Shown: positions 59,146 through 64,000 of the stretch, one piece after another
Layout of the letters: every line of letters starts with the position of its first letter
How positions within the stretch are numbered: position 1 is the first letter of the stretch
From: Rutpela maculata
Lineage: Eukaryota; Arthropoda; Insecta; Coleoptera; Cerambycidae
DNA: 64,000 nt
Reading direction: 5' to 3'
Assembly: GCA_936432065.2 (NCBI GenBank)
Contig: OW386287.2
Span: 191,517,729-191,581,728, forward strand
Translations under genes and position numbers: made by a program
The notes under the pieces: generated by a model
The model's input: only the letters and a program-made list of their open reading frames with translations
Told to the model about the DNA's origin: nothing
Databases searched by the model: none

Positions 59146-60228
59146 CAACGGAGCGCTAAAATGGCCAAAATCTCTAATTTGAGTGCTAATGAATGGATTT
59201 TGATAAATCCATGTGAAATGTATTTGTAATGATGTTAATAAAAAAGTTGAAAAAATGTTTAGAGTAGGAAATGATCAGAAGGGACAGAAAACACCTTTTA
59301 TCACGGGTTCCTTACACCTCTTTTATCACGGGTTCCTTAACTTGTAGAATTAGGTCAAAAATGAAAAAGAAACACAAAAATTTACCTTTTTTGGTCCAAA
59401 ATAAGATGTTTTTACTGTTGTGAATTTTTTCGAGAAATGCATATTTTTAGAGATATGGCCATTCAAAAATTCCTAAAAGTAGGGGAGGGGAAATGTAAAA
59501 GTTGAAAAAGAGATCTAAAAAAATTCAGGTGAATGTATCATCGAAGTACAAGACTTTTTTTATTTGCAACTTTTCTGTAAAGTGCGCTTTCACCGAGTTA
59601 TAAAAATTACCCCTTTCTTTAAAATTGTAGCTCTTTAAAAATTTGTAATTTAAAAATTTGAAAAAATACATGAAAAGGACTCCGTACAAACCTTATTGGC
59701 TTGAGTTCCCGGTTGACACCCTCCTGATCAAAAGTGTTCCGAGGCCCAAAGTCCGGAAATGAACAGTTTTCGAGATTATTAAGTATGTAAGGTCTCAAAA
59801 AATGGGATATTTCTATGAACCTCAAGATGGAAAAGAGCGCTCTGTCCTGGAGGTCAGACCATGTTCTCTTTATGTTTTTAGGGTCGCTGAATCCAAATCC
59901 GGGGTCCGTTAAGCACCATCACGTCAGGCTCAAGGGCATTTGAAGGTCTAATTGAGAAAATACCATAAAAAAATCTGAAAAAATTCATATACATATTTTT
60001 GAGGTCGCTGAATCCAAATCCGGGGTCCGTTAAACTCCATCACGTCAGGGTCGAGGGCATTTGAAGGTCAAATTCAGAGGGACCGTCAAAAATCTGAAAA
60101 AAATCATATACATGTTTTTGGGATATCTGAGTCCGAATCTGATATTTTCTTAAATCCACAAGTGTACAACCTCACACCGCAGACAGGTAGCCGACACCAC
60201 AACCACATAAACTAACAAGCTAAAAACG

Positions 60229-60990
60229 TACTCTTCGCCAATTTACTGAGCTTTTTATATATAATTGTTACACATTCTATAGGATACTCTTCGCAGTTTT
60301 CTTGTAAATAATGTTAGTTTTTGGACATCCTAAATTTTGTGATATAAACTTTGTTGTGAAAAAAACTGCATGAAAAAAAAAATGAAAAAAAAAAATCCAA
60401 CCTGTGGGATATGCAACGAAAAGCTTTAGCCGCTGCGCCACCACCTGTTGCTAGGAAAATTGATTGCCTGTAATATATATCTTTCGACATTCATACATAT
60501 TTCACTTCTAAGAAATATTAGTAAACTTCATACACAAAAAAAAATTTGTTATGGAAATAATATCTCGCGATTTCCATTTTAGTACAAGCCACAAAAATTA
60601 ACAAAAAAATTTTTTTTAAATTAAATAATTAATAACTTTTTAATATCTGCTCGATTTTCTTCAAAAACAATAGGGTTCTTCCTCTAGCTAACACTAACTT
60701 ATTTTCTAAATTTCAATACAATCGGACTTTTCTTTCTTAAGTTATCGTGCTTACAAGAAACGTGACGGACGGACAGACAGACGGACAGACGGACGGACAG
60801 ACGGACGGACAGACGGACGGACAGACGGACGGACAGACGGACGGACGGACAGACGGACATTTTGAAAGTTGTTCAGAATTCGTTCACTAACACAATGATA
60901 TGAAAATTTTTTCTCTACGAGCGATATTTACGATTTTAGAAATGTGCCGATCAAATACAATATACTCTTCGTTTTTGCGAAGAGTATAAT
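60229..60990 (-). mobile_element. CTCTTCGC-ended element, copy B
   Basis: Reverse-oriented copy of 7507-8206, from TACTCTTCGCCAATTTACTG to GCGAAGAGTATAAT, inserted between the arms of the fold-back element. It keeps the subterminal hairpin and the ATCGTGCTTACAAGAAACG landmark. It has expanded the GACGGACA tract to about 95 bp. Its tRNA-like module (near 60395-60475) is more degraded than in copy A. Confidence 0.75.
60765..60860. repeat. (GACGGACA)n minisatellite
   Basis: About twelve 8-mer units of GACGGACA with single-base variants. The same site in copy A has only two to three units. Confidence 0.9.
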
Positions 60991-62557
60991 AACAGACCTA
61001 ACATACGATACTCCACCTGAACAGAATTTTCCGCTCATTCTGAAGCCTGTCAAAAGAGGTGTTTCCATAAAAAAAAGGGAAATTATCCCTAACCTCCTCT
61101 GAACCATATAACTTTCACACAGGTCATATCTCCCTACCATGCACCGTAGTTATGAGGGCTACTGTCTGCTGTTTTGTGTCCCTCGGGTCTCGTGGTCATT
61201 GGTGCTGCTGTCTGCTGTTTAGTGTCCCCCGGGTCTCGTGATTATTGGCTCTCCGGTCTTCTGTGTTAGTTTATATGGTTGTGGTATCGGCTACCTGTCT
61301 GCGGTGTGAGGTTGTACACTTGTGGAGTTAAGAAAATATCAGATTCGGACTCAGATATCCCAAAAACATGTATATGAGTTTTTTCAGATTTTTGACGGTC
61401 TCTTCTCAATTTGACCTTCAAATGTCCTCGACCCTGACGTGATGGGGTTTAACGGACCCCGGATTTGGATTCAGCGACCCCAAAAATACGTACATGATTT
61501 TTTTCAGATTTTTTGACGGTATTTTCTCAATTTGACCTTCAAATGTCCTTGACTCTGACGTGATGGGGCTTAACGGACCCCGGATTTGAATTCAGCGACC
61601 CTAAAAACATAAAGAGAACATGGTCTGACCTCCAGGTCAGAGCACTTTTTTCCATCTTGAGGTTCATAGAAATATCCCATTTTTTTGAGACCTTGCGTCC
61701 TTTATATCTCGAAAAGTGTTAATTTCCGGACTTTGGGCCTATGAACACTTTTAATCGGGAGGGTGTCAAGTACAACATATCAAAAATTCAGATGAATTGT
61801 CTGGGAACTCAAGCCCATAAAGTTTTTGCGGGGTCCTTTAAAAATTATATTGAACTTTTAAAAATGGTATATATCTATATAGGTCTCATATTTTTTTATA
61901 ATAATATACATAAGTGACCTTCATTTTTTGAATTTTCACGTATTTTTTGTGCAAAAAATATAGTACATTATTTATCGTGAAAAACTGCCCGTAACTCGGA
62001 AAATTAGCAAGTTACAAAAAAATTCCAAGAGAGAAAAATGTTTAGAAGGCCTCAATGCAAACGTCTGAATTTTTTCAAATTTTTAAATTACATATTTTTA
62101 ATGCGCTACAATTTCAAAGAAAGGGGTAGTTTTTCATGTTTTTTCGGAATAACTCGGTGAAAACGCACTTTACAGAAAAGTTGCAAATAAAAAAGTCTTG
62201 AATTTCAATAGTTCATTCACTTGAATTTTTTTAGATATTTTTTTCAACTTTTATATTTCCCCTCCCCCACTTTTAGGAATTTTCCAGTGGCCATATCTCC
62301 AAAAATATGCATTTTTCGAAAAAATTCACAAGAGTAAAAACATCTTATTTTGGACCAAAAAAGTAAATTCATTTCTATTTCATTTTTGAGCTAATTCTAC
62401 AAGTTACGGAACCTGTGAAAAAGGGGGTGTTTTCTATCCCTTCCGATCATTTCCTGCTCTGACCTTTCTCCATCTCTTTTATTAACGTCATTACAAACAC
62501 ATTGTACAAGGTTTCATCAAAATCCATTTATTAGCACTCAAATCAGAGGTTTCACCT

Positions 62558-62582
62558 CAACGGGGGGTTTCACCCCCCGTTG
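62558..62582. repeat. GC-rich 10-bp hairpin at the right edge of the fold-back element
   Basis: CAACGGGGGG and CCCCCCGTTG are separated by TTTCA. The left arm of the element has only CAACGGAGCG at the corresponding place, so the hairpin looks like an end-duplication unique to this side. Confidence 0.85.
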
Positions 62583-62734
62583 ACTGGACTATATCGGGTG
62601 CCACAGGATAGTGCCCCCCCCCCTATATTTCCTTTATTTTTTAACTTATCCATTTGAAATTTGGGGTGCATAAACTACCTGTAAAAATAGATTTTTTGAC
62701 ATAAAAAACGGCATGAGACCATTTTCAGTGGGAA

Positions 62735-62935
62735 AGGGGTGGGAAGAGGTGGGGAAGGGGTGGGAAGAGGTGGGAAGGGGCGGGAAGGGGCGGGAAGAGG
62801 TGGGAAAAGGTGGGAATAGGGTGGAAAGAGGTGGAGAGAGATGGGGAAGGGCAGGGGAAGTGGTGGAAAGAGGGAAGAAGTGGGAAGTAGTGTTAGAGGG
62901 GTGAGAAGACGGGAGAGGGGAGGGGTGCATGGCGG
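62735..62935. repeat. Purine-rich minisatellite, GGGAAGAGGTG units
   Basis: A 200-bp, almost pure purine tract on the plus strand built from irregular GGGAAGAGGTG and GGGAAGGGG words. The apparent Pro/Ser-rich frames on the opposite strand are simply this repeat translated and are not genes. Confidence 0.9.
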
Positions 62936-62979
62936 TGGCAAATGAAAGGGTTTTGTCTGTCTGTTTGTAAAATAAGTGG

Positions 62980-63270
62980 ACTAAAAAGTAAAAAATAAAA
63001 TTATATAAAAAAAGTATTTTTAAGAAAAAGCTTTTATCTGAAAAAACTACTAAAAAGTAAAAATAATTTTTTTTAAATTCATACACATGGAAACCAAAAG
63101 CTTTGGGGGTGGTCAATTGAGCAAAGTAACTATGCAATATCACTATATGATCGCCCCCAAAGCTTTTGGTTTCCATGTGTATGAATTTAAAAAAATTTTT
63201 TTTACTTTTTAGCAGTTTTTTCAGATAAAAGCTTTTTCTTAAAAATACTTTTTTTATATAATTTTATTTC
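62980..63270. repeat. 290-bp palindrome
   Basis: The arms, about 120 bp, run from AAATAAAATTATATAAAAAA to CCAAAAGCTTTGGGGGTG and back, around a loop near 63128. Few mismatches are visible. Confidence 0.85.
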
Positions 63271-63296
63271 AAATGTGAAGGTGGTGGCTCGTACTG

Positions 63297-63662
63297 TTCA
63301 ATATAAATTAAAGATTTTTTTCTGAATTCATTGTTATCCATTTGAAATCTATGCTATTTGTTTTTTTATTTTATTGAATTTATTTAAAAATAAAAAATCA
63401 CTTTCAATACAATTTTGCTGAACTTTAACGTAGTTGCCTTTGCAAAAATCATAATAATACTAACTAATAATAGCCTTTTGGTTCTCTCTTTTGTTTCTTA
63501 ATAGGTATAAGTACTAGTGAAAAGTATAAGGATCAATAACAATTATTTTGAAAGTGATTTTATATTTTTAAATAAATTTAATAAAATAGAAAAACAAATA
63601 GCATAGATTTGAAATGGATATCAATGAATTCAGAAAAAAATATATGTATGATTTATTGAACA
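63297..63662. repeat. 365-bp palindrome with ~130-bp loop
   Basis: TTTTTTTCTGAATTCATTG, AAATCTATGCTATTTG and AAAATCACTTTCA in the left arm pair with their complements at 63535-63662. The loop (63418-63540) is unique. Confidence 0.8.
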
Positions 63663-64000
63663 CTAGGAGCCACCATCTTCCCATTTGAAAAAAAAAGTTT
63701 TTGATAAAAAAGTGATTTGTTCAATTTCGGAGGCTTCGTAAAAAGTTATTAATGAAATTAAACGAAAAATTTTATTTTTCCCTTGGACTTTACCTGCCGT
63801 AAAACAAATTTTGGTATTCCAAAGCACTCTAGACGAATGTTTTAGAATGCTTAAAAGAACTGAACATCGACTCAAAAATTCACGAAAATATCACGGTATA
63901 CTCAGAATGTTGTCTTGAATCCAAATATGTAAAAACATTCAGGGTGTTCTATTTAAAAATCGAAAGTTACGGTCATTTTCGGGTAAGCCGGAAATTATCT
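63663..64000. other. Non-coding edge of the window
   Basis: No recognisable feature. GGGTGTTCTATTTAAAAATCG near 63940 resembles the terminal phrase of common insect repeats, but it runs into the edge. Confidence 0.4.

Larger units (their letters stand above)
59147..62592. mobile_element. 3.4-kb fold-back element interrupted by a CTCTTCGC element
   Basis: The left arm from AGTTCAGTCAACGG (59149) to about 60225 is mirrored by the right arm from about 61262 to CCGTTGACTGGACT (62590). The arms share TTTGGTCCAAAATAAGATG, CTTTTCTGTAAAGTGCG, GAGAACATGGTCTGACCTCC and two tandem units each with GTCGCTGAATCCAAATCCGG. Arms are about 1.1-1.3 kb. The loop carries the 762-bp CTCTTCGC element plus about 270 bp of unique sequence. 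In the left arm a 25-bp phrase (CTTTTATCACGGGTTCCTTA) is duplicated (59293-59340). Confidence 0.8.

Noticed and set aside
62646..63176. Long Pro/Ser-rich open frames on the minus strand
   Set aside because: They are the translation of the purine-rich minisatellite and the palindrome beside it; no conserved motif.

Overview
This window is AT-rich animal nuclear DNA, most likely insect. The evidence is spliced homeobox exons of NK2.1/scarecrow type, many degraded non-LTR retrotransposons with YADD-type reverse transcriptases, a Dong/R4-like element sitting in (TAA)n, a 5S-rRNA-derived SINE-like repeat, and many inverted-repeat DNA elements. I see no prokaryotic gene organisation. Only one host gene is clearly present. 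Two internal exons of a scarecrow (NK2.1) homologue lie on the minus strand at 16732-17214. They carry homeodomain residues 1-44. The exon for residues 45-60 was not found, so the next intron probably runs off the left edge (more than 16 kb), and the 5' exons presumably lie beyond the right edge. If so, nearly the whole window is scro intron.

Layout. 1-3.9 kb: mostly featureless, with a short degraded ORF (2215-2499) and a 5S-derived SINE-like repeat (about 3197-3530). 3.9-6.45 kb: a DNA element with about 335-bp terminal inverted repeats. It encodes a FEN/XPG-like nuclease joined across a 65-nt intron to a tesmin/TSO1-type CXC cysteine cluster, broken by one frameshift in a homopolymer. 7.1-8.2 kb: a non-LTR 3' end and a 700-bp 'CTCTTCGC' element carrying a tRNA-Ala-like module. 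9.3-10.9 kb: two tandem duplications. 11.8-14.9 kb: a 305-bp TA-flanked hairpin abutting a 2.8-kb near-perfect palindrome. 15.8-17.2 kb: a small hairpin and the scro exons. 17.8-25.3 kb: copies of a 'CTTCCACATCC' MITE, a 650-bp inverted-repeat element and a fold-back array. 26.2-29.2 kb: a Jockey/CR1-like retrotransposon and three copies of a short unit with a signal-peptide-like ORF. 29.9-32.5 kb: a retrotransposon 3' end and two adjacent large palindromes. 33-39.3 kb: a MITE, a second Jockey-superfamily element, reverse transcriptase and RNase H fragments, and a 1-kb DNA transposon remnant. 39.4-46.6 kb: inverted-repeat blocks around the Dong-like element. 49.5-55.6 kb: two more fold-back elements with nested insertions, a helix-turn-helix transposase fragment and two copies of one reverse transcriptase fragment. 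59.1-63.7 kb: a 3.4-kb fold-back element interrupted by a second CTCTTCGC element, then a purine minisatellite and two palindromes.

The dominant theme is fold-back (long inverted repeat) DNA. At least twelve separate inverted-repeat structures are visible, several with tandem subunits in their arms. Several otherwise unrelated ones share a motif close to GCTGAATCCGAATCCGG. If the scro intron is transcribed across this region, the pre-mRNA could form many long hairpins. All boundaries were read by eye and are approximate unless a splice site or motif fixes them.
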